NCBI GenBank assembly: GCA_023150475.1 | Contig: JAKLKU010000015.1 | Location: 1-64,000 of the forward strand | Direction of reading: 5' to 3' | DNA from: Planctomycetota bacterium | GTDB taxonomy: Bacteria > Planctomycetota > UBA1135 > GCA-002686595 | DNA: 64,000 bases | Part shown: positions 17,620-27,135 of the stretch, piece after piece | Numbering within the stretch: position 1 is the first letter of the stretch | How the letters are laid out: every line of letters begins with the position of its first letter | Made by a program: the position numbers and the translations under genes | Notes under the pieces: model-generated | What the model saw: only the letters and a program-made list of their open reading frames with translations | The model's database searches: none | Told to the model about the DNA's origin: nothing

Positions 17620-17747
17620 GGGACCTCCAGAGTCGAACGTGCAGAGCTTGGAACATCGTCGTGAGCCAGACAAGTCTCGCGCGCGGCCCGGCGTTGCGCC
17701 GCGGAACTCTCGCCGTACCCTCTCGCGAGCCGAAAAGCCCCCGCCGC

Positions 17748-18746
17748 ATGCCCGGTCCGTCGCTCAGCGTCATCGTCCCGATGTTCAACGCGCCCGAGAA
17801 ACTCGAGCGCGCGCTCGCGGCGCTGAAAGCGACCGCGGAGGACTTCGAACTGATCGTCGTCGACGACGCGAGCACCGATCCACGCTCCGGCGACGTCGCG
17901 CGAGCCGCGGGCGCGAAGCTGGTGCGGCTCGCGCAGAACTCCGGCCCCGGCGTCGCGCGCAACGAAGGCGCGAAGCACGCGAGCGGCGAGCTGCTCGTCT
18001 TCGTCGACTCCGACGTCGTCGTGCACCGCGACACGTTGCGGCGCTTCCGCGAGCTCTTCGCGCGCGAGCCTGAGCTCGACGCCGCGTTCGGTTCGTACGA
18101 CGACACGCCGTTCGAGAAGGGCTTGGTGACGGAGTACCGCAACCTGCTGCACCACTACGTGCACCACACCGGCCCAGCGGACGCGACCACGTTCTGGGCG
18201 GGCTGCGGTGCGATGCGCTCGAGCGTGTTCCGCGAAGTCGGCGGCTACGACCCGTACTTCCGGCGGCCGTCGATCGAGGACATCGAGCTCGGCATGCGCC
18301 TGAAGGCGAAAGCGAATCGCATCCGTCTCGATCCGACGATCCAGTGCACGCACCTGAAGCGCTGGCACTTCGTCGAGATGATCCGCGTCGACGTCACGTG
18401 CCGCGCGATCCCGTGGGCGAAGCTCCTGATCGAGCGCCCGGGCACCGGCGGCGACCTGAACCTGCAGTTCTCGCAGAAGATCTGCGGCGTGCTGGTCGTG
18501 CTCGCGCTCGGCGCGCTGCTCGCCGCGGGCGCCGCGCAGTTCTTCGCGCCGAGCCCGTGGTGGTTCGCCGCGCCGTTCGTGTCGCTCGCGCCCGTCGTGT
18601 GGGTGAATCGCGGCCTCTACGCGCTCTTCTGGCGCCACGGTGGGCCGTTCTTCGCGCTCGGCGCGGTGCCGCTGCACTTCCTCTACTACCTCTACAGCGT
18701 CGCCGCGTTCGCCTACTCGCAAGTGCGCTTCCGCGTGCTCGCCTGA
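17748..18746 (+). CDS. Membrane-associated family 2 glycosyltransferase
   Basis: The 332-residue protein starts at ATG 17748 with the GT-A/GT2 pattern LSVIVPMFNAPEKLERAL. It continues with the nucleotide-binding VVDDAST, the metal-binding DxD-type LLVFVDSDVVV and the acceptor-loop SIEDIELGMRLKAKANR (the ED motif of processive and non-processive GT2). Three hydrophobic helices at about residues 245-263, 268-283 and 298-315 anchor it in the inner membrane. It probably moves a sugar from an NDP-sugar to a lipid or surface glycan. A TACCCT element lies 32 bp before the start, possibly a -10 box. Donor and acceptor are unknown. Confidence 0.87.
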   Translation: MPGPSLSVIVPMFNAPEKLERALAALKATAEDFELIVVDDASTDPRSGDVARAAGAKLVRLAQNSGPGVARNEGAKHASGELLVFVDSDVVVHRDTLRRFRELFAREPELDAAFGSYDDTPFEKGLVTEYRNLLHHYVHHTGPADATTFWAGCGAMRSSVFREVGGYDPYFRRPSIEDIELGMRLKAKANRIRLDPTIQCTHLKRWHFVEMIRVDVTCRAIPWAKLLIERPGTGGDLNLQFSQKICGVLVVLALGALLAAGAAQFFAPSPWWFAAPFVSLAPVVWVNRGLYALFWRHGGPFFALGAVPLHFLYYLYSVAAFAYSQVRFRVLA

Positions 18747-18797
18747 GCCACGCAGAGCGCGCGAGCGTCGCAACCGGCGGCGAGTTAGAGTCCTCGC

Positions 18798-20780
18798 GTG
18801 CTGCGAACGTCCGTGCTTCCGTTGCTCGTGCTCGCCGCGTGCTCGCCGAGCGAGCCGGAACGGAACGCCGACGCCGAGTCGGCCGCGGCGCCCGCGCCGT
18901 CGCCTTGGCCCGCGACTGCGCGCGTCGACACGCACGATGAGATGGTCGCGAGCGCGAAGCGCGAGTTCCATCCCGCCGACGGCGGCGGCAAGGCGTGGCT
19001 CGAACACGCGACGCGTGCGACGTGTCACGGGCGTTTCTCCGCGACGATCGTCTACGCGGCGGGAGAGCTCGGCGTCGCGGAAGGCGGCGTCGTCGCGCTG
19101 CAAGTGTCGCCGTTCTGGGGCTGGAGCACGCCGCAGACCGAGAATCCGTCGCTCGCGGGCTTCACTCGCGTCGCGACGGACGCGGAAGGCGTCGCGCTGC
19201 ACGCCGAGACGCTCGGTGCGCAGTTGCTCGGCGTGCGGATCACCGGGCGCGCGCTCGCGGCGGGCGAACACGTGCGCTTCGAATACGGAGCCGGTGAACG
19301 CGCCGCGACCGCCGACAACTTCGCGGAGCTCGACTCGCGTTTCTGGATCGCCGTCGACGGCGACGGCGACGGCGTGCGCAAGGTGCTCGCGGACTCGCCG
19401 ACGGTCGCAGTCGAGCCCGAGGCGCCCGCGGGCGCCGTCGCGCACGCGCCGAGCGTGCTGCGGCCCGGAGAACCGGCGCGCGTGCGCATCGGCGTGCTCG
19501 ACCGCTTCGGCAACGCGTGCCGCGCCGCACGAGCGACCGTGCGTTTCGTCGAGCCGCCGGAAGGCCTCGAAGTCGATCTGGCCGGCTCGGGCGACACGAG
19601 TGGCGCGCACCAGCCGATCGAGTTCGCCGGCAGCGGCGAGCTCACCTTCCGGCTGCGCGCCGAAGGCACGTACCGCCTGAAAGTGAACGTGACGCTCGCC
19701 GAGACGAGCGACGCGAGCTTCGACGTCGAGACGAACCCGATCGTCGTCGGCGAACACGCGCCGCGCATCTACTGGGCCGATCTGCACGGGCATTCGGGGC
19801 TCTCCGACGGCACCGGCACGCCGGAGCACTACTACGAGTACGCCCGCGACTTCGCGGCGCTCGACGTGGTCGCGCTGACCGATCACGACCACTGGGGGCT
19901 CCTGCCGCTCTCGCAGCATCCGGAACTCGTGCGCGAGATCGTCGACGCGGCGCGCGCCGCCGAACGACCGGGCGCGTTCACGGCGCTCGTCGGCTTCGAG
20001 TGGACGAGTTGGCTCTGGGGCCATCGCAACGTCGTGTGGTTCGACGAACGCGACACGATCCTGTCGTCGCTCGACGAACGCTTCGATGCACCCGACGAAC
20101 TGCGCGCGGCGTTGCGCGGACAGCCTGCGATCTCGATCCCCCATCACCCGGCGGGCGGACCGATCGCGCTCGATTGGAGCACCGCTCTCGACACGGAAGT
20201 CGAGCCGCTCGTCGAGATCTGCTCGGCGCACGGCGTGAGCGAAGCGCTCGACTCGCCGGCGCCGATCTACGCGGCCGTCCGCGAAGGGTTCGCACGCGAC
20301 GCACTCGAACGCGGCGCGCGCTTCGGCGTACTCGCGAGCGGCGACAGCCACGACGGGCATCCGGGGCTCTGCCACTTGGGTGGTCACTATCCGACCGGCG
20401 GCGTCGCTGCGGTGCTCGCGGAGAGCAACACTCGCGAGAGCCTGCTCGCCGCGTTGCGCGCGCGGCGGGTGTACGCGACCAGCGGACCGCGCATCGTGCT
20501 CCGCGTCGCGATCGCGAACCATCGCATGGGCGAGATCGTCGCCGCGAGCGAAGTCGCGGGCGAAGTGCCGCTCTACGTCAACGCGCTCGGCACGGCGCCG
20601 ATCGCGACGATCGAAGTCGTGCGCAAAGGCGACCGCACGAGTCGCATCGAAGGCACCGGCCAATCCGAGTTCGCGCTCGGCGGCACGCTCTCGGGTCTCG
20701 TGTCGGGCGATTGGGTCTACGTCCGTGTGACCCAAACCGACGGCGGGCTCGCCTGGTCGAGCCCGATCTTCGTGCGCTGA
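18798..20780 (+). CDS. PHP-type (DUF3604-like) metal-dependent hydrolase lipoprotein
   Basis: GTG 18798 starts a 660-residue lipoprotein with lipobox LVLAAC (Cys15). Residues about 40-310 form beta-rich domains of no recognised family. A PHP-like metal site then follows: IYWADLHGHSGLSDG (HxH), VALTDHDHWG, FEWTSWLWGHRNV, PHHPAGG and ASGDSHDGHPG, with a C-terminal beta domain. The HxH...DHDH...SGDSH pattern is that of PHP phosphoesterases and DUF3604 proteins. A periplasmic or outer-membrane phosphoesterase or other hydrolase role is inferred. The gene sits 51 bp after the glycosyltransferase, with TAGAGTCC directly before the start. The substrate is unknown. Confidence 0.8.
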   Translation: MLRTSVLPLLVLAACSPSEPERNADAESAAAPAPSPWPATARVDTHDEMVASAKREFHPADGGGKAWLEHATRATCHGRFSATIVYAAGELGVAEGGVVALQVSPFWGWSTPQTENPSLAGFTRVATDAEGVALHAETLGAQLLGVRITGRALAAGEHVRFEYGAGERAATADNFAELDSRFWIAVDGDGDGVRKVLADSPTVAVEPEAPAGAVAHAPSVLRPGEPARVRIGVLDRFGNACRAARATVRFVEPPEGLEVDLAGSGDTSGAHQPIEFAGSGELTFRLRAEGTYRLKVNVTLAETSDASFDVETNPIVVGEHAPRIYWADLHGHSGLSDGTGTPEHYYEYARDFAALDVVALTDHDHWGLLPLSQHPELVREIVDAARAAERPGAFTALVGFEWTSWLWGHRNVVWFDERDTILSSLDERFDAPDELRAALRGQPAISIPHHPAGGPIALDWSTALDTEVEPLVEICSAHGVSEALDSPAPIYAAVREGFARDALERGARFGVLASGDSHDGHPGLCHLGGHYPTGGVAAVLAESNTRESLLAALRARRVYATSGPRIVLRVAIANHRMGEIVAASEVAGEVPLYVNALGTAPIATIEVVRKGDRTSRIEGTGQSEFALGGTLSGLVSGDWVYVRVTQTDGGLAWSSPIFVR

Positions 20781-20852
20781 AGCGTGCGTGCTTCGGGAAG
20801 GTCCGTGATTCGGACTTGACCCGACGACGACCGAACGGTCGGTTGGTGCGCG

Positions 20853-21854
20853 ATGCCGATGGCCGATCCCGCTCGCAGCGGCTCGATCCAGAGCGACTTC
20901 GGCGACGTGGTGGTCCCGTCGCTCCCCGACGTGCCCGGAATGATCAAACCGAGCGAGGCGAGGTATCTCTATTGGCTCGCGTCGACGTGTCATTCGGGCC
21001 GAGGCTCGATCGTCGAGCTCGGCAGTTTCCTCGGCAAGAGCGCGCTGCATCTCGCCGCGGGGCTGCGCGCGGGCGGTCGCGGTGGGACGTTGCACTGCTT
21101 CGATCGCTTCCGCTGGGACGAAGAGCACGCGGCCAAAGTCGACCTCGGCCTGCCGTTCGGCGCCGACTACCGCGCGTACTTCGAAGCCAATCTGCGCGGC
21201 GTGTGCGACGACGTTCGAGCGCACGCGTGCGAGCTCGGGGAACTCGAATGGCGCGACGGGCCGGTCGAGATCCTCTTCGTCGACGCACCGAAGAAGTTGC
21301 GGGAGCTCCTCGTCGTGTTCGACGTGTTCGCTCCGCACCTCGAACCCGATACGGCGTGGCTCGTGTTCCAGGACTTCGCCCACGCGCCGTCCTACGCGGT
21401 GCCTCTGTCGATCGCCGGGCTCGCCGAACGAGTCGAGCTCGCGCACGTCGTCGCGGGTGGCAGCACGGCGACGTTCCGGCTGCGCGCGCCATTGCCGCGC
21501 GGCGACGACGCCCGTCGTGCACTCGACTTCCGGACGTGGAGCCCGGAGCGCATCGTCGCGGCGCTCGACGGGCTCGCGGAGCGTATCGATGTGCTCGACG
21601 TCCGACGCAAGCTGCTCGCGGGCGTGCCGTTCGCGCTCTGGGATCGTGGCGCTCGCGACGCCGCGGTCAGACGGGCCCGCGCGCTCGAGTTCGACGACGA
21701 CCTGCAGCGTCACTGGGAGCGCATGGCCGGCGGCAAGACGTTCGAACGCTACGAAGGCGTCTTCTTGGCTCGCGGCTTCGCGCGGCCCGCATTGCCGCGC
21801 CGCGGCGGAACGGACGCGGTCCGTCGCTGGGTGCGGCGCGTGTTCGGCGGCTGA
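20853..21854 (+). CDS. Class I SAM-dependent methyltransferase-like protein
   Basis: The 333-residue product has a Rossmann-type motif I (IVELGSFLGKSALHLAAGL), an acidic strand-2 end (LHCFDRFRWD) and a motif resembling LFVDAPKKLRELLVVFD. This is the plan of Methyltransf_24-type proteins often found in surface glycan or natural-product loci. Its last 120 residues are arginine-rich and have no recognised domain. It follows the PHP lipoprotein by 72 bp and may belong with the upstream glycosyltransferase. ATG 20853 is the first start after a stop; the internal ATG two codons on would be equivalent. Substrate is not known. Confidence 0.7.
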   Translation: MPMADPARSGSIQSDFGDVVVPSLPDVPGMIKPSEARYLYWLASTCHSGRGSIVELGSFLGKSALHLAAGLRAGGRGGTLHCFDRFRWDEEHAAKVDLGLPFGADYRAYFEANLRGVCDDVRAHACELGELEWRDGPVEILFVDAPKKLRELLVVFDVFAPHLEPDTAWLVFQDFAHAPSYAVPLSIAGLAERVELAHVVAGGSTATFRLRAPLPRGDDARRALDFRTWSPERIVAALDGLAERIDVLDVRRKLLAGVPFALWDRGARDAAVRRARALEFDDDLQRHWERMAGGKTFERYEGVFLARGFARPALPRRGGTDAVRRWVRRVFGG

Positions 21855-21867
21855 CGTCGCGTGACGC

Positions 21868-23877
21868 TCAGCCGGCGGCGCGTTGCGGGTTCGTGGTGGG
21901 CTGGCTGACGTCGCCGAAGCGCACCACGCGGTTGCGGCCCGCGCTCTTCGCGGCGTAGACGCGCACGTCGGCGGTCTTGATCAACGCGTCGACCGTCGCG
22001 CTCACCGCATCGAGCTCCGCGACGCCGAGGCTCAGCGTCACGGCGCGCTGGAACGCACCTTTGCGGATCACGTTCTCGGCGCAGGCGACGCGCAGCCGTT
22101 CGGCGACTTCGACGGCGCCATCGAGGTTCGTGCGCGGCAGGATCACGAAGAACTCCTCGCCGCCGAGCCGGCAGACCTTGTCGCCACTGCGCACCGAACG
22201 GCGCAGCAACGACGCGACTTCCTTGAGCACGATGTCGCCCACGTCGTGGCCGAAGCCGTCGTTCACCGACTTGAACTTGTCGATGTCGATCATGATCACC
22301 GACAGCGGCAGCTTGACCGTCTTCGAGCGCACGATCTCGTTCTCGAGGTGCTGCATCACGAAACGGCGGTTCGGCAGTTCCGTCAGCGCGTCCGTCAACG
22401 CGGCGACTTGCAGCTTGCGAGTCATCACGGCGAGCTGCGCGAGTTGCTGTTCGCGCTCTTCGCGGTCGCGTTCGACTTGCTGGTGCAACTGCACGACGCG
22501 CTGACCGGCGCGCACTCGCGCGAGGAGGATCTGCGGGTTGAACGGCTTCTGCAGGTACTCGTCGACGCCGGCTTCGAAGGCTTCGAGCAACCTGGACTCC
22601 TCGTCGCGCCCCGTCAGCAGGATCACCTGCATCTTGCGGCCTTCTTCGCTGCGCCGCAGCGCCTTGACGAGCTCGACGCCGTCGAGCTCCGGCATCATCC
22701 AGTCGGAGACGAGGATGTGCGGGACTTGCGCCAACGCGACGCCGAGGGCCTGCTTGCCGTTCGTCGCCGTGAAGACGGTGTGGCCGGCGCGCGAGAGGTG
22801 GAAGCTCATCAACTTGAGCAACACCGGATCGTCGTCGACGACCAGCACCTTCAGACCGGATCCGGGCGTCAGGAACGCCGTGCTCGTCGGTGCGCTCGGC
22901 GCCGCCGGCCGCAACGAAGGCGCGGCACCGACGACGGCGCGCTCGGTCTGCGCTTCCGCCGCGCGCCGAGCGAGCGTGTCGAGGCCGAGCGCCCGGGCGA
23001 CCGGGATGCCCATCAACTTGCCCCACTCGACGTAGTCCTGCGTGATCGAGGCGTGGACTGCCTCGAGTTGCTCGATCGTCCAGCCGAGCGTCTTGCGCGC
23101 GGCTTCGGCGGAGCGGAACGCGTGCTTGCAGGCGTCCGCGTCGTTCGCGTCCGCGCACGTCAACGCGGGCACGAGCTGCCACGCCGCGCGGACGATGTTG
23201 GCCAACGCCCGCGACGTGTCGTCGCGTTCGGCTTCCGTCCACTCGGAGCGATCGAAGACCGACACCGTCCACGTGAACGTCGCCGGCAGTTTCCAGTCCT
23301 CGAGCATCGCGCCCGCGAGCTCTCGGTGATCGAGTCCGAACTCGTCGTGTTCGGCCTCGGCGAGCCGATCCATCGTCGCGTTGCCGTGCGTCTCGAGCAC
23401 GGTCGCGTAGCGCTCGGGGTGCACGCTCGCGAGCGCCAGCCTGCCGATGTGAGCCAACAACGCGCACGTGAAGGCCTCGCCCGCCGGCACGCCGCCGTTG
23501 CGCGCCGCGAGCGACTGTGCGGCGACTGCGAGCGCGAGCGACTGGCCCCAATAACGGTCGTGGTCGAAGTTGCGGCACTTGCCGCTGCGGTGACCGGCGA
23601 CGAGCGTGAAACCGAGCGCGAGGCTGCGCACGCTGCCGGCGCCGAGCCGCATGCACGCTTCCTGCACGGTGGTGACCGTGCGAGCGCCCGCCATCGCGGA
23701 CGAGTTCGCGAGTTTCAGGATGCGCCCGGTCAACGTCGGATCCGCTTGCAGCGTCCGCGACAAGTCGTCGATCGTGAAGTCTTCCGACTGCGTGAGCTGC
23801 AGGATCGAAAGTCCGACGCCGGCCGGAGACGGCAGCGATCCGGTGAGTTTCAGCTCTGCGAACTGGTTCTCTTGCAT
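21868..23877 (-). CDS. HDOD-response regulator-diguanylate cyclase fusion
   Basis: This 669-residue signalling protein carries an HDOD domain (about 5-290; LKLTGSLPSPAGVGLSIL, LTGRILKLANSS), a receiver domain (342-460) with acidic pocket VVDDD and phosphoacceptor Asp392 in SDWMMPELDG, a short coiled linker, and a GGDEF domain (490-655). The active loop is RLGGEEFFVI (572-576). The inhibitory I-site RxxD is present five residues before it (RSGD, 563-566). It should make cyclic di-GMP under control of phosphorylation, while HDOD probably mediates protein contacts. It is the paralogue of the gene ending at 24,521 and is transcribed the same way, with a 643-bp gap between them. Confidence 0.93.
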   Translation of the reverse strand: MQENQFAELKLTGSLPSPAGVGLSILQLTQSEDFTIDDLSRTLQADPTLTGRILKLANSSAMAGARTVTTVQEACMRLGAGSVRSLALGFTLVAGHRSGKCRNFDHDRYWGQSLALAVAAQSLAARNGGVPAGEAFTCALLAHIGRLALASVHPERYATVLETHGNATMDRLAEAEHDEFGLDHRELAGAMLEDWKLPATFTWTVSVFDRSEWTEAERDDTSRALANIVRAAWQLVPALTCADANDADACKHAFRSAEAARKTLGWTIEQLEAVHASITQDYVEWGKLMGIPVARALGLDTLARRAAEAQTERAVVGAAPSLRPAAPSAPTSTAFLTPGSGLKVLVVDDDPVLLKLMSFHLSRAGHTVFTATNGKQALGVALAQVPHILVSDWMMPELDGVELVKALRRSEEGRKMQVILLTGRDEESRLLEAFEAGVDEYLQKPFNPQILLARVRAGQRVVQLHQQVERDREEREQQLAQLAVMTRKLQVAALTDALTELPNRRFVMQHLENEIVRSKTVKLPLSVIMIDIDKFKSVNDGFGHDVGDIVLKEVASLLRRSVRSGDKVCRLGGEEFFVILPRTNLDGAVEVAERLRVACAENVIRKGAFQRAVTLSLGVAELDAVSATVDALIKTADVRVYAAKSAGRNRVVRFGDVSQPTTNPQRAAG

Positions 23878-24036
23878 GACCTAGCTCTGCGCCGCGCGAC
23901 TCGGCGACGCGTGACCGTCCACTCGTCGCTCGCGAAGGCACGAGCGTGACGCGAGACGACGGGCGTGACGCCTAGGGAGCCTCGTTCGCAGCATGGGACC
24001 TCGAACGCGCGGCCTATCGGAGGATCGCTCTCCCGG

Positions 24037-24086
24037 ACTTGGGTGATTCCCGAGTTCCTCGCCAACGGCGCCGGTAGGCACCGGCG
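24037..24086 (-). other. Two adjacent stem-loops in possible leader of HDOD-GGDEF gene
   Basis: Stem 1 pairs ACTTGGG (24037-24043) with CCCGAGT (24049-24055), seven pairs including one G-T, around a 5-nt loop. Stem 2 pairs CGCCGGT (24069-24075) with ACCGGCG (24080-24086), seven pairs, around AGGC. No T-rich tail follows on either strand. The arrangement does not match the cyclic di-GMP riboswitch consensus as I know it. Confidence 0.45.
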
Positions 24087-24383
24087 AACGATGTGAACGA
24101 AAGCACTGGCGTGAACGGTCAGAGCCGCACGTGCAGCACTGAAACTCACACGAACTGGCCCGGAGGATTGGATCACGAGCACGGCGCGCGCGGCCTCGCC
24201 GAAGCGCGTCGTGAACTCGGCGCGGGCGCTCGGCGTCGGACCGCGCATCCGGCGACTGCGACGCGAGCCCGCCGAGCGACTCGGCCTACGACGACGCGCG
24301 CCGGCGCCGCGGAGCCGAACGCGCGGCGCCATCGGCCGCCGTCGCTCGCCGCGAGGTTCGAAGGAGAGTGCCCGCGCGGTTCA

Positions 24384-24443
24384 GCACACGGGGGGGCACA
24401 CGGCGAGGCACACGGGGGGGCACATCGCGAGGCACACGGCGGG
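24384..24443 (+). repeat. Five 12-bp noncoding tandem units
   Basis: Five consecutive 12-mers begin GCACAC or GCACAT and alternate between G-run and CGAG endings. They lie 78 bp beyond the stop of the minus-strand GGDEF gene. There are no spacers, so this is not a CRISPR array. Confidence 0.85.
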
Positions 24444-24520
24444 GCTTCCTGAATGGACTTCGTCGAGCGGCTCCGGTTGCACCCACTTCACGATTTCGTG
24501 CACACCGAAGAGTGGCGGTA

Positions 24521-26470
24521 TCAGCCCGCCCGCGATTCGGCGCTGGGCGGGTCGTCGGCGACGACGCGGTTGCGGCCGCCCGATTTCGCGTGGTAGACGC
24601 GACGGTCGGCTTCCTTGAGCAGTCCGTCGAGCGACTTCGACGCGTCCGTCGCGCTCGCCACACCGAGGCTGACCGTGACGTTGGTCGCGAACGCGCCGTG
24701 TTCGATGCGCGAATCCTCGACGGTCTTGCGGATGCGTTCGGCGAGCAACTGCCCACGTTGCAGGTCCGACTGCGGGCTGATCACGAGGAATTCCTCGCCG
24801 CCGAGACGGCACACGACGTCGCCGCGGCGCACGGACTTGCGCAGCGACATCGCCGTCTCGCGCAGCACCACGTCGCCGACGTCGTGACCGAACTGGTCGT
24901 TGATCGACTTGAACCGGTCGATGTCGATCATGATCACCGTCAACGGCTGGCTCGTCGATCGCGTCGTGTGGAGCTCCTGCTCGAGCCGCTTCATCGCGTA
25001 ACGCCGGTTCGGGAGCTCGGTGAGCACGTCGGTCAACGCCGCCGTCTGCAGCCGCCGGTTCAACACGGCCATCTCGGCGAGCTGGCGCGCGCGCTCCTGC
25101 TTGTCGCGTTCGACTTGCTCACGGAGCTCGATCATGCGTTGACCGGCGCGCACACGAGCGAGCAGCACGCGCGGGTTGAACGGCTTGTTGACGTACTCGT
25201 CGGCGCCGGCCTCGAACGCTTCGACGATGCGGTCCTCTTCCTCGCGGCCCGTGAGCAGCAGGATGTACATCGCGACGCCTTCCGTCGAACGGCGCAACGC
25301 GCGACACACGTCGACGCCGTCGAGCTCCGGCATCATCCAGTCCGTCACGACCATCTGCGGGTTGTGCGTGAGCGCCAGCGCGAGCGCTTCGCGTCCGTTG
25401 GTCGCCGTCATCACGTTGTGACCGTCGCGCGTCAGGTGGTGCACCAGGAGGCGCAGCGAGATCGGCTCGTCGTCGACGGCGAGGATGCGCAAGCCCTTGC
25501 GATTCGCGATCAACTCGGTGTGCCGATCGACCGGCGCATCGCGTTGTTCGCGCGCGGTGCGAGAGATCTCGTCGAAGCTCGGGCCGTTCGGCGTCTGGAT
25601 CTTCAGCAGCGTGCCCCAGTCGCGCCAACTCGAACGCACGAGCTCGCAGAGCTTCAGGAAGTCCTCGGGCGAGAGCCCGAGTTCCTTGCGCGACTCGTCG
25701 AGCGCGTTCCAGTGCATCCGCGTCGTCGCCGACGGTTCGTCGCGATGCAGCAGACACGCAGCTCCGATGCGCGCCGCCGCGCGCAGCAGGCTGGTCATCG
25801 CCTTCGACGCTTCGTCGGGCCACGGGCTCTCCGGTTCGCGCCGTTCGTAGTTCGCAACCGAGAACGAGAACGACGACGGCAGTTTCCAGTCGGCCAGCAT
25901 CGCGCCGGCGAGTTCGCGGTGGTCGAGCCCGAAGTCGCGCGTCTCGATCGCGACGAGCTCGTCGCTCGACTTGCCGCGTGCCTCCGCGATCACTCGGGCG
26001 TAGGGCTCCGGGTGGATGCTCGCGAGCGCGAGACGACCGATGTCCGCGAGCAGTCCGCACGTGAACGCTTCCGCGGGCACCAGACCGCCGCACTGTTCGG
26101 CGAGCACTTGCGCCGCGACGGCGGTCGCGAGCGAACGCGACCAGTAGTCGTCGTAGTCGAATGCGGCGCAAGCGCCGGCGCGGTTGCCGCTGACCAGACT
26201 GAAGCCGAGCGCGACGCTCCTCACCGTGCGAACGCCGAGCCGCATCGCGGCTTCGTGCACCGTCTTCGCGGGCTGTGCGCCGGCCTTGTCCGACGAGTTC
26301 GCGAGGTGCAGGATCCGGCCGGTCAACGCCGGATCGGTCTGCAGCGTGCGCGCGAGATCGCCGAGCGAGTAGTCCTCGCGGCTCGTCAGCTCGAGGATCG
26401 CGAGGCCGACGCCCGTAGGTGACGGGAGGTTTCCCGTCATCTTCAGTTCGTCCAATCGCTTTCCGAGCAT
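24521..26470 (-). CDS. HDOD-response regulator-diguanylate cyclase fusion (paralogue)
   Basis: The 649-residue protein has the same plan as its paralogue at 21,868-23,877: HDOD (about 5-290), receiver (327-445) with Asp377 in TDWMMPELDG, and GGDEF (475-640) with RLGGEEFLVI (557-561) and I-site RRGD (548-551). The two align almost without gaps through LTGRILxLANSS, TDxLTELPNRR and IMIDIDxFKS. ATG 26470 was chosen; the frame is open further up but then overlaps the HPt gene and loses similarity. The HPt gene ends 32 bp upstream, so an HPt-to-receiver phosphorelay controlling cyclic di-GMP synthesis is likely. Confidence 0.92.
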   Translation of the reverse strand: MLGKRLDELKMTGNLPSPTGVGLAILELTSREDYSLGDLARTLQTDPALTGRILHLANSSDKAGAQPAKTVHEAAMRLGVRTVRSVALGFSLVSGNRAGACAAFDYDDYWSRSLATAVAAQVLAEQCGGLVPAEAFTCGLLADIGRLALASIHPEPYARVIAEARGKSSDELVAIETRDFGLDHRELAGAMLADWKLPSSFSFSVANYERREPESPWPDEASKAMTSLLRAAARIGAACLLHRDEPSATTRMHWNALDESRKELGLSPEDFLKLCELVRSSWRDWGTLLKIQTPNGPSFDEISRTAREQRDAPVDRHTELIANRKGLRILAVDDEPISLRLLVHHLTRDGHNVMTATNGREALALALTHNPQMVVTDWMMPELDGVDVCRALRRSTEGVAMYILLLTGREEEDRIVEAFEAGADEYVNKPFNPRVLLARVRAGQRMIELREQVERDKQERARQLAEMAVLNRRLQTAALTDVLTELPNRRYAMKRLEQELHTTRSTSQPLTVIMIDIDRFKSINDQFGHDVGDVVLRETAMSLRKSVRRGDVVCRLGGEEFLVISPQSDLQRGQLLAERIRKTVEDSRIEHGAFATNVTVSLGVASATDASKSLDGLLKEADRRVYHAKSGGRNRVVADDPPSAESRAG

Positions 26471-26502
26471 CTGTGCGATCTCTTTTTGGCGAGCGAGCCA
26501 GT

Positions 26503-26877
26503 TCAATCCGATCCGCCTCGCATGGCGGCGAGCGCCGCGCTGACGTCCTGGAAGTGAGTGCGGATCTGCTCGACCCACGGACCTGCTCCCTCGCAGGTTC
26601 CGGCGCGGCCGAGCTTCTCCACTTCGAAGCTGAGTTTCGACAGGTGCATCGCGCCGACGTTGGCGGCGCTCGACTTCAACGAATGCGCGACGCGCTGGAG
26701 CTCCTTCGCGTCGCTCGCGGCGAACGCGGCGCTCAACTTGGAGACGTTGGTCTGCGCATCGGTGAGGAACAACTCGACGACTTCGTCGAAGAGCCCCGGC
26801 TCGTCGTCGCCGCCGAGGTCACGCAAGGCTTGAACGACGTTCAGGTCGAGGACTTGGGAGGGCGGGACGTGGCTCAT
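26503..26877 (-). CDS. HPt (histidine phosphotransfer) domain protein
   Basis: This 124-residue single-domain protein has the HPt core VAHSLKSSAANVGA with phosphorylatable His65. It is preceded by the helix LFDEVVELFLTDAQTNVSKL and followed by LSFEVEKLGRAG, an all-helical four-helix-bundle pattern. It should shuttle phosphoryl groups between a sensor kinase (not in the immediate neighbourhood) and a receiver domain, most simply that of the HDOD-REC-GGDEF protein encoded 32 bp downstream. ATG 26877 fits the usual HPt length; an open frame continues upstream but is arginine-rich shadow sequence. Confidence 0.88.
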   Translation of the reverse strand: MSHVPPSQVLDLNVVQALRDLGGDDEPGLFDEVVELFLTDAQTNVSKLSAAFAASDAKELQRVAHSLKSSAANVGAMHLSKLSFEVEKLGRAGTCEGAGPWVEQIRTHFQDVSAALAAMRGGSD

Positions 26878-27135
26878 CGGGGCGTTTCGCGAACACCGAA
26901 GGCTCCGCCGGCGACCGCCGTCGGGTACTTCGGAGTGCCTTTCGTGGCCGCGTATCGGTTGCGTCGCTCCACGAACTTGTGGCGCTCGTGCAAGCGAGTG
27001 GAAACAACTTCCGACCTCGCGCCCGCGTGTCCGTGTGGGCCGCCGCGCGCGAAAGCGGCGGGTCGAACTCGAGCGACGCGAAGCTACGCCCAAGCGTGTC
27101 CCCGGGGACTCGTTGGGGGCGCGTTCGGCGCTCGT

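Larger units (their letters stand above)
23878..24520. other. Intergenic region with hairpins and repeats between two HDOD-GGDEF genes
   Basis: This 643-bp gap lies downstream of one paralogue and upstream of the other. It holds two close stem-loops (24037-24055 and 24069-24086) and a 12-bp tandem array (24384-24443). No frame here has convincing coding character. It may contain the promoter and a structured leader for the gene starting at 23877. Confidence 0.6.

Noticed and set aside
23878..24120. Cyclic di-GMP (GEMM) or glycine riboswitch before the GGDEF gene
   Set aside because: Hairpins are present and a GGGAGAG string occurs, but the conserved cores of these riboswitches are not found.
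24384..24443. 12-bp array considered as a CRISPR
   Set aside because: The units are contiguous with no unique spacers and are too short for CRISPR repeats.
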